From Bacillus sp. JCM 19034 (lineage in GTDB: Bacteria > Bacillota > Bacilli > Bacillales > Bacillaceae_D): DNA of 64,000 nucleotides. Positions 10,264 to 18,917 of the stretch are shown here, one piece after another. Every line of letters begins with the position of its first letter. Within the stretch, counting starts at the first letter, position 1. The DNA lies in NCBI RefSeq assembly GCF_001310635.1, contig NZ_BAXR01000009.1:21687-85686 (forward strand), given 5' to 3'. The notes under the pieces were generated by a model. The model ran no database searches. It was not told where the DNA came from and was given only the letters and a program-made list of their open reading frames with translations. A program made the translations under genes and the position numbers.

Positions 10264-11469
10264 ATGAAGTATGCATTTTCAGACAGAGTGAAACACCTCC
10301 AATCATCAGCTGTTCGTGATATTTTAAAGGTTGTTGGCAAGGGGGACATTATTTCGTTTGCAGGTGGTTTACCTGATGATGATCTATTCCCTATTGAAGG
10401 TATTAAAGATGCTTTTAATCGGACATTTCATACTGGCAAACAGGCAATGCAATATGCTGAGACCGAAGGGTTACGACCATTGCGTGAAGTGATTATTGAT
10501 CGGATGGGAAAGAAGGGGATTGAGAGTTATTCACCAGACGATGTACTTATTACTACGGGATCGCAGCAGGCAATTGATTTGTTTGCAAGAATTATGTTAG
10601 GTCCTGGTGATGTTGTATTAACAGAAGATCCGACCTATTTAGCTGCCTTACAAGTCTTTCGCTCATATGAGGCTAACGTGATTGCTGTTGATTCAGATGA
10701 TGAAGGCATGATACCAGAAGACTTAGAGCGAAAGCTAAAGGAATATCGTCCAAAGTGCGTGTATGTTGTTCCCACATTTTCTAATCCGGCAGGACGTTTA
10801 TGGACTTTAGAGCGTCGGCAGAAATTAGTAAACCTTGTTCATAAACATAAAGTCGTTGTATTTGAAGATGATCCATATGGTGAGATTCAATTTGATCGAA
10901 GTGAATCGTATACCCCACTAGCGGCACTTGATGATGGTACACATGTTTTATATACTAGTACGTTTTCAAAAACGGCTGTACCTGCATTACGAACGGGTTG
11001 GATCGTAGGACCATATCAAGTCATTCGAATGATGGCACAAGCGAAACAGGCAAATGATCTTCATTCTAATTCCTTATCACAACATGCTTTATATCAATTA
11101 TGCTGCCACTTTGATTTAGATGCACATATTCAAAAAATAAGTGATACGTATAAGAGTCGAATGGAGGCGATGGTTGCTTTTTTGGAGAAGGCTGCTGTTC
11201 CTGGCCTAACCTTTGTAAAGCCAAAGGGAGGAATGTTTATTTGGATTGAAGTGGATCCTTGTTTAGACATGAAGGCACTTTTAAATAAAGCAGTTGATCG
11301 CGGGGTCGCATATGTTCCAGGGGAGCCTTTCTATGCAGGAAAACCAAAGAAAAATACGATGCGATTAAACTTCACCCATGCTACTCCTGACAAAATTGAA
11401 AAAGGGTTAACCGTTTTACTTGAATTAATTAAAGAAGAGATGGAAAGTCATGCGATTCCCTCAAACTGA
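10264..11469 (+). CDS. PLP-dependent class I/II aminotransferase (2-aminoadipate aminotransferase-like)
   Basis: This is a 401-residue fold-type I aminotransferase of the LysN / MocR-aminotransferase subgroup, here without a DNA-binding domain. Visible active-site elements are TTGSQQAID (98-106), SNPAG (Asn174), DDPYGE (Asp203, Tyr205), the PLP lysine in TSTFSK (Lys236) and the arginine of RLNFTH near the C-terminus. The amino donor cannot be deduced; aromatic amino acids or 2-aminoadipate are typical for relatives. It is a single-gene unit flanked by terminators. The ATG follows TGAGGTG. Confidence 0.88.
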   Translation: MKYAFSDRVKHLQSSAVRDILKVVGKGDIISFAGGLPDDDLFPIEGIKDAFNRTFHTGKQAMQYAETEGLRPLREVIIDRMGKKGIESYSPDDVLITTGSQQAIDLFARIMLGPGDVVLTEDPTYLAALQVFRSYEANVIAVDSDDEGMIPEDLERKLKEYRPKCVYVVPTFSNPAGRLWTLERRQKLVNLVHKHKVVVFEDDPYGEIQFDRSESYTPLAALDDGTHVLYTSTFSKTAVPALRTGWIVGPYQVIRMMAQAKQANDLHSNSLSQHALYQLCCHFDLDAHIQKISDTYKSRMEAMVAFLEKAAVPGLTFVKPKGGMFIWIEVDPCLDMKALLNKAVDRGVAYVPGEPFYAGKPKKNTMRLNFTHATPDKIEKGLTVLLELIKEEMESHAIPSN

Positions 11470-11500
11470 GCGAGCGCTTTGTCAGTTGAGTTAATAGTAA

Positions 11501-11536
11501 AAAAACCACCAGTCTATTAAAAGACTGGTGGTTTTC
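11501..11536. terminator. Bidirectional terminator between the aminotransferase and the NSS transporter
   Basis: The perfect inverted repeat AAACCACCAGTCT / AGACTGGTGGTTT has A and T runs on the two sides. It can serve both converging genes. Confidence 0.92.
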
Positions 11537-11546
11537 GATTAGGATA

Positions 11547-12920
11547 TTAGAACGGGTTAATTGATGTAATGAATACGAATAAAATTGCAATTGGTGCAAT
11601 GTAACGTAGGATAAAGATCCACGTACGACCTAAGAACGTGTTACCGAAATCTGACGCACTTAATGCTTCAGATTTCTTCCAACCCCAGCCCATAAAGAGA
11701 GCAATAATTAATCCGCCAAGTGGTAAGAATACATTTGAAGCAATGAAATCAACGGAATCAATAATATCTAAATCCCATAAACCATAGCCTGCTAACACGC
11801 CTTGCGAAAGAGCTGAAGGGAGTCCTACTATAAAGATTACGAAACCGACGACCAATGTTGCTGTTTTACGATTCCATTTAAATTTGCGAATAAAGTAAGC
11901 AACGGCTACTTCTAATAGTGAAACACCTGAAGTTATCGCCGCAGCTGCTAGTAGGAAGAAGAATAGAATCGCAAATAACCAACCTAACGTAAAGCTACTA
12001 AATACATCCGGCATGACAACAAAGACTAGACCAGGACCCGATGCTGGGTCAACACCAAATGCGAATACGGCAGGGAAAATCATGATTCCTGCAATTACTG
12101 CAAATAATGTATCTAACGTAACAACACTTGCTGCTGCCCCAGGAAGCTTTTCTTGTTTGGATAAGTAGCCACCATATGTGATTAATGCTCCCATCCCTAA
12201 GCTAAGAGAGAAAAATGCTTGACCTAATGCAGCTAAATAAATGTTTGGATCAGTAAGTGCTGACCAATCTGGCGAAAATAAGAAAGATAACCCTTCCTTA
12301 GCACCACCAAGAGTAAGACCATAAACCGATAAAAGAATTAATAAAACTCCTAATAATGGCATTAAAATTTTATTAGCTCGTTCTATACCTTTTTTAACCC
12401 CAACATACACAATACCAATCGTTAACGTCATAAAAATAAATTGCCATAAAATTGGATATCTTGGACTTTCAATAAAATTACCGAAAAAGTCTCCATATCC
12501 TTCAGCAGGAGCTGACCAAAGGTTACCATTTAAATAATTAAATAAGTAATTAAATATCCAACCTCCAATAACTCCATAAAACGATAAGATCATGAAAGCA
12601 GCAGCTACACCCATTATTCCTGCTATTTTCCATGGTTCTCCAGGAGCTAAACGTTCTCCACCAGGTGATAATTTCTCAAATGAACCGACCGCATCACTTT
12701 GTGCTTTACGGCCAATTGTGAACTCAGCCATTACAATTGGAAAACCGATTAGAACAATCATAGCTAAATAAATAATAAGAAATGCAGCACCACCGTTTTC
12801 ACCAGCAACATAGGAAAAACGCCAAATGTTCCCTAGTCCTACGGCTGAACCCATTGCTGCTAAAATAAATCCAACCCGAGTTGCCCATTGTTCACGGCTA
12901 GGCTCTTGATTTAAGGCCAT
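11547..12920 (-). CDS. Sodium-dependent amino acid transporter, NSS (SNF) family
   Basis: This is a membrane symporter of the neurotransmitter:sodium symporter family, about 457 residues with roughly eleven to twelve hydrophobic helices. The N-terminus carries the family hallmark WATRVGFILAAMGSAVGLGN followed by WRFSY, which lines the sodium and substrate sites. The start at 12920 (MALNQEPS) is chosen because AAAGGAGG lies seven bases upstream; longer in-frame extensions have no ribosome site. Substrate is likely an amino acid, unspecified. Na+-coupled uptake is favoured in alkaliphiles, which agrees with other hints in the window. It is monocistronic. Confidence 0.92.
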   Translation of the reverse strand: MALNQEPSREQWATRVGFILAAMGSAVGLGNIWRFSYVAGENGGAAFLIIYLAMIVLIGFPIVMAEFTIGRKAQSDAVGSFEKLSPGGERLAPGEPWKIAGIMGVAAAFMILSFYGVIGGWIFNYLFNYLNGNLWSAPAEGYGDFFGNFIESPRYPILWQFIFMTLTIGIVYVGVKKGIERANKILMPLLGVLLILLSVYGLTLGGAKEGLSFLFSPDWSALTDPNIYLAALGQAFFSLSLGMGALITYGGYLSKQEKLPGAAASVVTLDTLFAVIAGIMIFPAVFAFGVDPASGPGLVFVVMPDVFSSFTLGWLFAILFFFLLAAAAITSGVSLLEVAVAYFIRKFKWNRKTATLVVGFVIFIVGLPSALSQGVLAGYGLWDLDIIDSVDFIASNVFLPLGGLIIALFMGWGWKKSEALSASDFGNTFLGRTWIFILRYIAPIAILFVFITSINPF

Positions 12921-13090
12921 TGTATGTCCTCCTTTATAATAAAAATGAACTAATTTCAGCATTTAATATACCATACAAAAGATAATGTGAACAGACTAAT
13001 TTTTATATTTTTCTTACAATTCTAAAAATTATTGTTACTTAATAAAGCGGTGATTGGTTTAAACTACCATTAATTTTAAAAAAACAAAAT

Positions 13091-13120
13091 ACATAAACGC
13101 AACGAAAATAAACCAAACTA
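13091..13120 (+). promoter_or_regulatory. Candidate sigma-G promoter for the SASP gene
   Basis: ACATA (13091-13095), an 18-base spacer and CAAACTA (13114-13120) resemble the forespore sigma-G pattern (GHATR, N18, CATNHTA). It lies directly upstream of a SASP gene, the classic sigma-G target. Confidence 0.5.
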
Positions 13121-13145
13121 TAGATACACAAGGAGGTGAGACAAC

Positions 13146-13349
13146 ATGCCAAACAACAACAGTTCAAACCAACTTGTCGTACCTGGTGTACAACAAGCAT
13201 TAGACCAAATGAAGTTGGAAATTGCATCAGAATTTGGAGTTCAACTTGGACCGGATGCGACTTCTCGTGCAAATGGCTCAGTTGGAGGAGAAATCACTAA
13301 GCGTTTAGTTCAAATGGCTGAACAACAAATGGGTGGTCAGCTACGTTAA
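13146..13349 (+). CDS. Small acid-soluble spore protein, alpha/beta type
   Basis: This 67-residue protein saturates and protects spore DNA and is degraded at germination by the Gpr protease. The alpha/beta SASP pattern is plain: [15 protein letters not shown] contains the Gpr cleavage site (EIASE-F), followed by [21 protein letters not shown] strong AAGGAGGTGAG precedes the ATG, as usual for these highly expressed genes, and a sigma-G-like promoter lies upstream. Its location after bmrCD resembles sspB of B. subtilis, but which paralogue it is cannot be decided. Confidence 0.96.
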   Translation: MPNNNSSNQLVVPGVQQALDQMKLEIASEFGVQLGPDATSRANGSVGGEITKRLVQMAEQQMGGQLR

Positions 13350-13371
13350 TCAAGTTAATATAGGTTGGCAT

Positions 13372-13406
13372 GAGGTGTCCTTCATTGAAAGGGGCACCTC
13401 TCTTTA
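13372..13406 (+). terminator. Terminator after the SASP gene
   Basis: A stem GAGGTG(T)CC / GGGGCACCTC is followed by TCTTT. Confidence 0.75.
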
Positions 13407-13431
13407 ACGTCAGAATATTTTGAGGGATACT

Positions 13432-13677
13432 ATGGGAATGTGCCCTGTTTGTAATGGGTTGAATGAGTTAAAGGTGACGTGCAACCACTGTCATAGTGAG
13501 CTTATTGATTATGGCAGAATGATGGATTATGGAGAGAAATACGATGCGTATATGCCTATAGAATTGCAGAAGCTAGATAATGGTATAAAATATGATCAAA
13601 GAGACGAAAAATGTATTCATTATGTTGTATGTCCCAATTGTCAAGAGCCTTCTTTATTACAAATTAAAGAATGGTAG
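13432..13677 (+). CDS. Small zinc-ribbon-like protein of unknown function
   Basis: This is an 81-residue cytoplasmic protein with three CxxC pairs: CPVC (4-7), CNHC (17-20) and CPNC (67-70), plus Cys61. The arrangement suggests one or two structural zinc sites. I do not recognise the family. The start at 13432 is preferred because GAGGGA lies at a suitable distance; a TTG at 13420 in the same frame is less likely. It sits alone between two terminators and could be transcribed by read-through from the SASP gene. Confidence 0.7.
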   Translation: MGMCPVCNGLNELKVTCNHCHSELIDYGRMMDYGEKYDAYMPIELQKLDNGIKYDQRDEKCIHYVVCPNCQEPSLLQIKEW

Positions 13678-13690
13678 CGGACAATGAAAT

Positions 13691-13736
13691 AAAAAAAGAA
13701 GGTGTTTTCCATTTATGGAAGAGCACCTTCTTTTAT
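13691..13736. terminator. Bidirectional terminator
   Basis: The stem GAAGGTG...CACCTTC, with an inner CCAT/ATGG, is flanked by A7 and T4 runs. It lies between the zinc-ribbon gene and the converging msmX. Confidence 0.88.
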
Positions 13737-13740
13737 GTTA

Positions 13741-14841
13741 TTACTTTTTAATAACTTCCTCAGTATCTTTGTCAAAGAAGTGAGCTTTATTCATATCTAA
13801 TGCAAGCTCAACAGTTTGACCGCTTGTAATGTCAGTACGAGAATCAATACGTGCTACTAATTCTTGACCACTAACTGTCGAATAAAGAATCGTTTCAGCA
13901 CCCATTAATTCTGCTACATCGATTTTCGCTTGAATTTTCGTTTCAGGTGAACCTTCAAGGAATACAAGCTCATCATGGATCGATTCAGGACGAATACCGA
14001 GAATTAATTCTTTACCGTCATAGCCTTTTTCTTTTAGGAATGAAAGCTTTCCAGCAGGTACTTTAATTGAAACTTCGCCGATTTTGAAATATTCACCTTG
14101 TAGTGTTCCATGTAGGAAGTTCATAGAAGGTGAACCGATGAAACCACCAACGAATACGTTAGCTGGGTTGTCATAAACTTCTTTCGGCGTACCAACTTGT
14201 TGGATAACTCCTAGTTTCATAATAACGATTCGTGTTGCCATCGTCATCGCTTCTGTTTGGTCATGTGTAACGTAAATCGTTGTAGCTTGAAGACGCTTAT
14301 GAAGCTTAATAATTTCCGCACGCATTTGAACACGAAGCTTAGCATCTAAGTTTGAAAGTGGCTCATCCATTAAGAACACTTGTGGGTCACGAACGATTGC
14401 ACGACCTAGTGCAACACGTTGACGCTGACCACCTGACATTGCTTTAGGCTTACGATCGAGCATTTCTTCAAGTCCTAGAATTTTTGCTGCATCTGTAACA
14501 CGACGCTTAATTTCATCTTTCTTAAACTTACGAAGCTTAAGACCAAACGCCATATTATCGTATACATTCATATGTGGATAAAGGGCATAGTTTTGGAAGA
14601 CCATTGCAATATCACGATCTTTTGGAGCAACATCGTTCATACGCTTATCGCCAATATATAGATCCCCTTTAGAAATATCTTCAAGACCTGCAATCATACG
14701 TAAAGTTGTCGACTTACCGCAACCAGATGGACCAACGAATACGATAAATTCTTTGTCCTCAATATCAAGGTTGAAATCAGTAACCGCTGTAACATCCCCA
14801 TCATAAATTTTATAAACATTTTTTAACGTAATATCTGCCAT
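13741..14841 (-). CDS. msmX: Multi-sugar ABC transporter ATPase (MsmX/UgpC family)
   Basis: This is the cytoplasmic ATPase that can energise several carbohydrate ABC importers. It has 366 residues, matching MsmX (365). Walker [10 protein letters not shown] is at 37-45, followed by the signature MSGGQRQR, the Walker [10 protein letters not shown], the switch HDQTEAM and a C-terminal TOBE-type regulatory domain from about 240. No permease or binding-protein gene is adjacent, as expected for a shared ATPase. A cre-like site and a promoter lie upstream, implying glucose repression. GAGGAGG precedes the start. Confidence 0.95.
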   Translation of the reverse strand: MADITLKNVYKIYDGDVTAVTDFNLDIEDKEFIVFVGPSGCGKSTTLRMIAGLEDISKGDLYIGDKRMNDVAPKDRDIAMVFQNYALYPHMNVYDNMAFGLKLRKFKKDEIKRRVTDAAKILGLEEMLDRKPKAMSGGQRQRVALGRAIVRDPQVFLMDEPLSNLDAKLRVQMRAEIIKLHKRLQATTIYVTHDQTEAMTMATRIVIMKLGVIQQVGTPKEVYDNPANVFVGGFIGSPSMNFLHGTLQGEYFKIGEVSIKVPAGKLSFLKEKGYDGKELILGIRPESIHDELVFLEGSPETKIQAKIDVAELMGAETILYSTVSGQELVARIDSRTDITSGQTVELALDMNKAHFFDKDTEEVIKK

Positions 14842-14888
14842 GTGTGATCCTCCTCAATTTGATTTAACTAGATTGTAACCCTTTTCTT

Positions 14889-14937
14889 TTTATAACACTA
14901 TGGCAAGCTTGCACAAAAAAAATGTAAGCGTTTTTGT
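14889..14937 (-). promoter_or_regulatory. msmX promoter with candidate CcpA (cre) site
   Basis: On the minus strand TTGTGC (14911-14916) and TATAAA (14889-14894) are 16 bases apart. Just upstream, 14922-14937 reads ATGTAAGCGTTTTTGT on the plus strand, matching the cre pattern WTGNAANCGNWWNCAW except near its last positions. It lies in an 18-bp inverted repeat (14902-14947) that may also end the upstream regulator gene's transcript. Confidence 0.55.
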
Positions 14938-14949
14938 GCAAGTTGCCAA

Positions 14950-15834
14950 TTATGATCTCGTATCTAATAATAATAAAGCTAAATAGAGCAAAGATGCATG
15001 GGTAAATTGTCTAAGGTCAAGGTTGGTTCGTTCAGTAAACTTATCAATTCGGTATTGTAAGCTGTTTCGATGAAGGTGAAGGGCTTTTGCAGCTTGTGAA
15101 ATGTTTAAATTATGTTCTAAATAAACCGTCATACTCTTTATGAAATCCTTGTCAAAACGTAAGTCCTCATCAAGCAGTCGCGATAGAAATTGTTCTCGAT
15201 TTTCTATTGTTAACGATTCAAGCAGTAGGTATGGAATCGCTTCATGTTCGTAAAAAACACGGCGAATGACTTTTGCTTTGATCAAGGAATTCATACATGC
15301 CAATTCCCAGTTCAATCTCCCCTTTGTTTTTTCAACTTGATGACTTGAGCCAACAAGTAATGTCATATCAACATAAAAATCGGAGGCAATTGCTTGATTA
15401 ATGCTAATAAAATCTGGAAGTTCTTCTTCCATTTCCGTATCAAGTATGATTATGCCACGTGTGGCAGAAGTCCATACAATAATAACAGGCGTATCTAAAA
15501 TCGTATTCCACACGTCACGAAATGAATCAAGGTCATCGATTCTTTTATCAAGGGTGAAATGAATCATCCGAATGACTTTTGGTTCCCGTGGCTGACTACC
15601 ATCATTGAGCAAAAAGGAACTCCAGTTTTCTTCATGAATGCTGACTGGTTTCGGAGTAGAATCAATCGGGTTAAACAGCATTGTTAATAGAAGCTGCTCA
15701 TTATCAGTTAGTTGATCTTTTAAAAAGCCAATTGGCTGCTTCGTTTCATCCTCAAGCCATAAAACGTTTTCGTATTTTTCGTTTGTTTCCGTTACAATAG
15801 CGTGTTGGAATTGGTTCAGTATTTTTTCATTCAA
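14950..15834 (-). CDS. PucR/CdaR-type transcriptional regulator
   Basis: A 294-residue protein. The C-terminal 60 residues contain the PucR-type helix-turn-helix (YLEHNLNISQAAKALHLHRN followed by SLQYRIDKF), typical of CdaR and PucR regulators of sugar-acid or purine use. The central region has no recognisable signature but resembles the regulatory domain of this class. It lies directly upstream of msmX on the same strand. It may regulate carbohydrate uptake, but this is inference from position. No ligand can be named. Confidence 0.8.
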   Translation of the reverse strand: MNEKILNQFQHAIVTETNEKYENVLWLEDETKQPIGFLKDQLTDNEQLLLTMLFNPIDSTPKPVSIHEENWSSFLLNDGSQPREPKVIRMIHFTLDKRIDDLDSFRDVWNTILDTPVIIVWTSATRGIIILDTEMEEELPDFISINQAIASDFYVDMTLLVGSSHQVEKTKGRLNWELACMNSLIKAKVIRRVFYEHEAIPYLLLESLTIENREQFLSRLLDEDLRFDKDFIKSMTVYLEHNLNISQAAKALHLHRNSLQYRIDKFTERTNLDLRQFTHASLLYLALLLLDTRS

Positions 15835-15878
15835 TGTTGCATTCTCCTTATTGCTTGTTTCATTATGTTAAGTATAGC

Positions 15879-15928
15879 AAAAAGAACGCAAAAATAGGTA
15901 AAAACCTACATTTACGTTCTTTAAAAAT
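15879..15928. terminator. Likely bidirectional terminator upstream of the PucR-type gene
   Basis: The inverted repeat AAAGAACG / CGTTCTTT, with an inner GGT/ACC, carries A and T runs on both flanks. On the minus strand it would end transcripts from the 62-codon gene at 16057-16245. Confidence 0.6.
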
Positions 15929-16056
15929 TCGGATGCGATCATTGTTTTAAAAAAAATATGGGTAGATTCGCGGGTGACGCCGGCTCCGTTCTATTGAATA
16001 AACGCTATCACTAGAAAGAATCGACGCACCTCCCAAACATTTAAGAAAGCTGCAAG

Positions 16057-16245
16057 TTATTGTCTTGAGTGGGGTGGGTCTTCCCGCTCTAGGCTTCCTC
16101 TTGTTTCTTCAATCAATCCTGCATCATTTTCATGTACTGTTCCACCTGCTAAGCCTTCATTAATCATGCGGTCAACATCGATAAATCCTTTTTCTCTTGC
16201 CTTTTGATCTGGGATAAATGATTTCTTTTTCTTCAATAATGTCAC
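16057..16245 (-). CDS. Small hydrophilic protein of unknown function
   Basis: A 59-62 residue, highly charged, soluble protein (KAREKGFIDVDRMINEGLAG, then EETRGSLERE). I do not recognise the family. The GTG at 16245 overlaps the ribosome site AAAAAGGTG, so the in-frame TTG at 16236 is a better start. The reading frame is open over its length and lies between two minus-strand genes, which supports it moderately. No membrane segment, signal peptide or cysteine motif is visible. Confidence 0.5.
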   Translation of the reverse strand: MTLLKKKKSFIPDQKAREKGFIDVDRMINEGLAGGTVHENDAGLIEETRGSLEREDPPHSRQ

Positions 16246-16304
16246 ACCTTTTTATCTTTTTATCAACTTATAAAAATAGGGTGTGGGAATACGCTATCAT
16301 TTAT

Positions 16305-16760
16305 TCACGAAACGACATCCTCTATGTTCCAATGACCGCCACCAAACCATAGATAGTTCGTATTCTGTTTCTGTTCGTACGAGAAGCAAACAAGTCCAGA
16401 TTCAAGGGCTGTTTTGATCATCTTTTCATCGTTGTATCTAACCTTCGTGTAAAAAACACCAAGCCGGTCTATAATAGAATCAATTAATCGTTTATGAAAA
16501 TGCTTATGCAAAAAAGCTGGTAACAGAATCAGCTCCGAAAGGTGAATCCCATACCGACTTATTATCGTTGCACCGATCATTTGTCCTTCCCAAAAAGCTA
16601 AAGATATGCATGTACCAGGTTTATTAATATCATTCTTCTTTAGATGAAACAGCCAACGATAAAGGGAATGATCTGTCCCTTTTTCATAACGACGGATAAA
16701 TAATAATAGTGGCCAACGATACTTCTCCCAAAGGTTTGGAGTGATTTCAATTATTTTCAT
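16305..16760 (-). CDS. GNAT-like acetyltransferase
   Basis: A 151-residue protein with the outline of a GCN5-type acetyltransferase fold: a central strand pair (CISLAFWEGQMIGATIIS), then a strand ending at LILLPAFLHKHFHKRLID where the acetyl-CoA loop is expected, and a final segment MIKTALESGLVCFSYEQ. The acetyl-CoA loop lacks the usual QxxGxG pattern, so activity is uncertain. AGGAGG lies six bases upstream of the ATG. No substrate can be inferred. Confidence 0.55.
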   Translation of the reverse strand: MKIIEITPNLWEKYRWPLLLFIRRYEKGTDHSLYRWLFHLKKNDINKPGTCISLAFWEGQMIGATIISRYGIHLSELILLPAFLHKHFHKRLIDSIIDRLGVFYTKVRYNDEKMIKTALESGLVCFSYEQKQNTNYLWFGGGHWNIEDVVS

Positions 16761-16880
16761 CTTTTTGCCTCCTATAAATGAAAATTAGAAAACCAAATAC
16801 TAGATAGGAGAGTGCACGTATCGTATACTATGTGATAAATGCCTATTTTGTGAAATGTAGAAAAGGAGTGAAGGGTAAGA

Positions 16881-18020
16881 TTGGACGTTTTCTGGTTAAT
16901 TATATTTATGGTCATGATCGGTGCAATAATTGGAGGATTAACGAATTCACTTGCAATAAAAATGTTGTTTCGCCCGTATAAAGAAATGAGAATTGGGCGT
17001 TTTCTGGTCCCTTTTACACCTGGTGTGATTCCGAAGCGACGACATGAATTAGCTCAGCAATTAGGAAGATTGGTGATTGATTATTTAGTTACAGCTGACG
17101 GTATAGCAAAAAGGTTAATGAGTTCAACGTTTATTGATGGTTTAACTAAGTGGCTTCAAAATGAAGCTAAACAATTACTTGTAAGTAAACAAACAGGTGA
17201 ACAGCTACTTGAGAAACAATTAGGGATTACCGGCTTTAAACAATCACTAACTGAAAAATCAAAGCAGCTTGTAGCAAATGGATATCGTCGCTTTTTTACG
17301 AAGCATCGTTTTCATTCGTTGGACGAGCTCTTGCCAACTTCATTTAAAGAAAAAATTGATAAGCAAATACCAGTTTTAACGGATTATATATTAGATCGAG
17401 GTGAGGCATACTTACAAAGTTCAGAAGGAAAAGAACAATTAAGTATCATGATTGATCGTTTTTTAGTTCAAAAGGGAACGATAGGCAATATGATTTCCAT
17501 GTTTTTAGGGAACGACCGATTAGTTGATAAAGTTCAACCGGCGGTGATTAAAGGCTTACAAGATCCTGAAACACGGCGAGTAGTGAAACAATTTATCGAG
17601 CAGGAATGGAATAAATTAAAGCAAAAGCAACTACATGTAGTCGAACATTATTTAAATGAGAAAGAGGTTGTTTCATACATCCAGCAGGCCATTGAAGAAA
17701 ATGTACCATTATTTGATTGGTTAGACACACCATTAAACGAATGGGCACCTCAATATGAGGGAGCAGTGATGGAGCAAGTCATTCCTATGACAGTTGACTT
17801 AGTTATCGGTTTAATAGCAACTCATTTAGAAACCATTCTAGGGCATGTACATTTAGATGACATCGTTAAGGAACAAGTTGAAGCATTTTCAGTAGAACGT
17901 CTTGAAGAATTAGTGTTATCCATTTCTAAACGAGAGTTTAAAATGATTACATACTTAGGAGCTTTTCTAGGTGGCTTTATCGGTCTTTTACAAGGGATAT
18001 TGCTGATGATTATCCGGTAA
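16881..18020 (+). CDS. yheB: DUF445 family membrane protein, YheB type
   Basis: A 379-residue membrane protein of unknown function, with one hydrophobic segment at the N-terminus (residues 2-23), a long amphipathic helical middle and a second membrane segment at the extreme C-terminus (FLGGFIGLLQGILLMIIR). The N-terminal signature GGLTNSLAIKMLFRPYKE and PFTPGVIPKRR is the DUF445 hallmark. The start is TTG at 16881 behind AAAAGGAG. It precedes yheA as in B. subtilis. Confidence 0.9.
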   Translation: MDVFWLIIFMVMIGAIIGGLTNSLAIKMLFRPYKEMRIGRFLVPFTPGVIPKRRHELAQQLGRLVIDYLVTADGIAKRLMSSTFIDGLTKWLQNEAKQLLVSKQTGEQLLEKQLGITGFKQSLTEKSKQLVANGYRRFFTKHRFHSLDELLPTSFKEKIDKQIPVLTDYILDRGEAYLQSSEGKEQLSIMIDRFLVQKGTIGNMISMFLGNDRLVDKVQPAVIKGLQDPETRRVVKQFIEQEWNKLKQKQLHVVEHYLNEKEVVSYIQQAIEENVPLFDWLDTPLNEWAPQYEGAVMEQVIPMTVDLVIGLIATHLETILGHVHLDDIVKEQVEAFSVERLEELVLSISKREFKMITYLGAFLGGFIGLLQGILLMIIR

Positions 18021-18104
18021 AATCAAAAATAAAATCGTTTGCATTTGACGCTTCTCCTATGGACTGTTATAGTCGTAGGGATACTTTTATTAGGAGGACG
18101 TTAC

Positions 18105-18455
18105 ATGTCTACAATTATTGAAAAAGCTCAAGAATTGAAGCAAACGTTAGCTGAGAGTGAAGAATTTACAACGTTACGTTCATTACACGGGCAAATTAAT
18201 GCAGATGAAGTAGCAAAGAGAATGTTAGATAATTTCAGAAAGCTACAGTTGGAGCTTCAGCAAAAGCAAATGCAAGGCATTCAAATTAGCCAAGAGGAAG
18301 CGGAGCAAGCACAAAAACAATTTGAGCTTGTTCAACAACATGAACTAATTGCTAAGCTAATGGAAGCAGAGCAAACATTAAGTACAGTTATCGGTGATAT
18401 AAACAAGATTATTACAGAGCCATTAGAAGAGATCTATGGTAATCCGGAACAGTAA
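18105..18455 (+). CDS. yheA: YlbF/YmcA family protein YheA
   Basis: A 116-residue, all-helical cytoplasmic protein of the YlbF/YmcA family, close in length to B. subtilis YheA (117). YlbF and YmcA help control RNA maturation by RNase Y and biofilm or competence development; a role for YheA itself is not established. The start at 18105 (MSTIIEKAQELKQ) has GGAGG seven bases upstream; the frame extends further upstream but without a ribosome site. Confidence 0.9.
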   Translation: MSTIIEKAQELKQTLAESEEFTTLRSLHGQINADEVAKRMLDNFRKLQLELQQKQMQGIQISQEEAEQAQKQFELVQQHELIAKLMEAEQTLSTVIGDINKIITEPLEEIYGNPEQ

Positions 18456-18477
18456 GAACTAAGATTATAATTGAAAA

Positions 18478-18510
18478 AAAGCGACTACTCTCAAGTAGTC
18501 GTCTTTTTTA
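18478..18510 (+). terminator. Terminator after yheA
   Basis: The stem GACTACT / AGTAGTC is followed by GTCTTTTTT. Confidence 0.88.
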
Positions 18511-18579
18511 TGTTTAGGAATGGAAATCATATCCTGCAATTTAAAAAATTCCTCATTCTTGAACAGGTCCGTATTTGTC

Positions 18580-18855
18580 TCACTTTGAAACTTTCTTTCT
18601 AATCATTACAGCAATATGTAAGACTAGCCCGACCATTACCCCTAAAAAGATCGAACCGAGAATGCTCATTAGAACTGATTGTGGCTCCTGATTAGGGTAA
18701 TCAAATGATGATAAGACATTAAATAAGATTATAGGATATAAATAGAAACTTAACGTTTTTTCATAATGAAAAGTGCCGTACTCCTCTACGTATTACTTAG
18801 TATCATCATCTGAGTATAAAGGATCTTTTTCTAGACGTCTAGTTCTAATATTCAT
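18580..18855 (-). pseudogene. Small membrane protein gene with an in-frame stop
   Basis: The minus strand from 18855 reads MNIRTRRLEKDPLYSDDDTK, then TAA at 18795-18793, then continues open for 70 codons to a TGA at 18580. The second part contains two hydrophobic helices (LSFYLYPIILFNVLSS and ILGSIFLGVMVGLVLHIAVM) with a basic tail. Continuity of plausible protein on both sides suggests one gene of about 91 codons with one stop. The ribosome site is weak. It could be a real pseudogene, or the stop could be a base error, given the many errors elsewhere. Confidence 0.5.
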
Positions 18856-18917
18856 CTTTCGCTCATATGTTGTGAAGAATAGCAAGACTTGGACATCAAG
18901 AGAAGGAGGAACCGAAT

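Noticed and set aside
14902..14947. The inverted repeat upstream of msmX as a mobile-element end
   Set aside because: There is no transposase and no target duplication; it is better explained as a terminator or regulatory stem with a cre-like site.
15929..16056. A short minus-strand frame with SRRHPRIYPYFF as a peptide gene
   Set aside because: About 30 codons from a TTG, no recognisable family, and no operon logic. The G-rich stretch GGGAGGTGCG before it may be chance.
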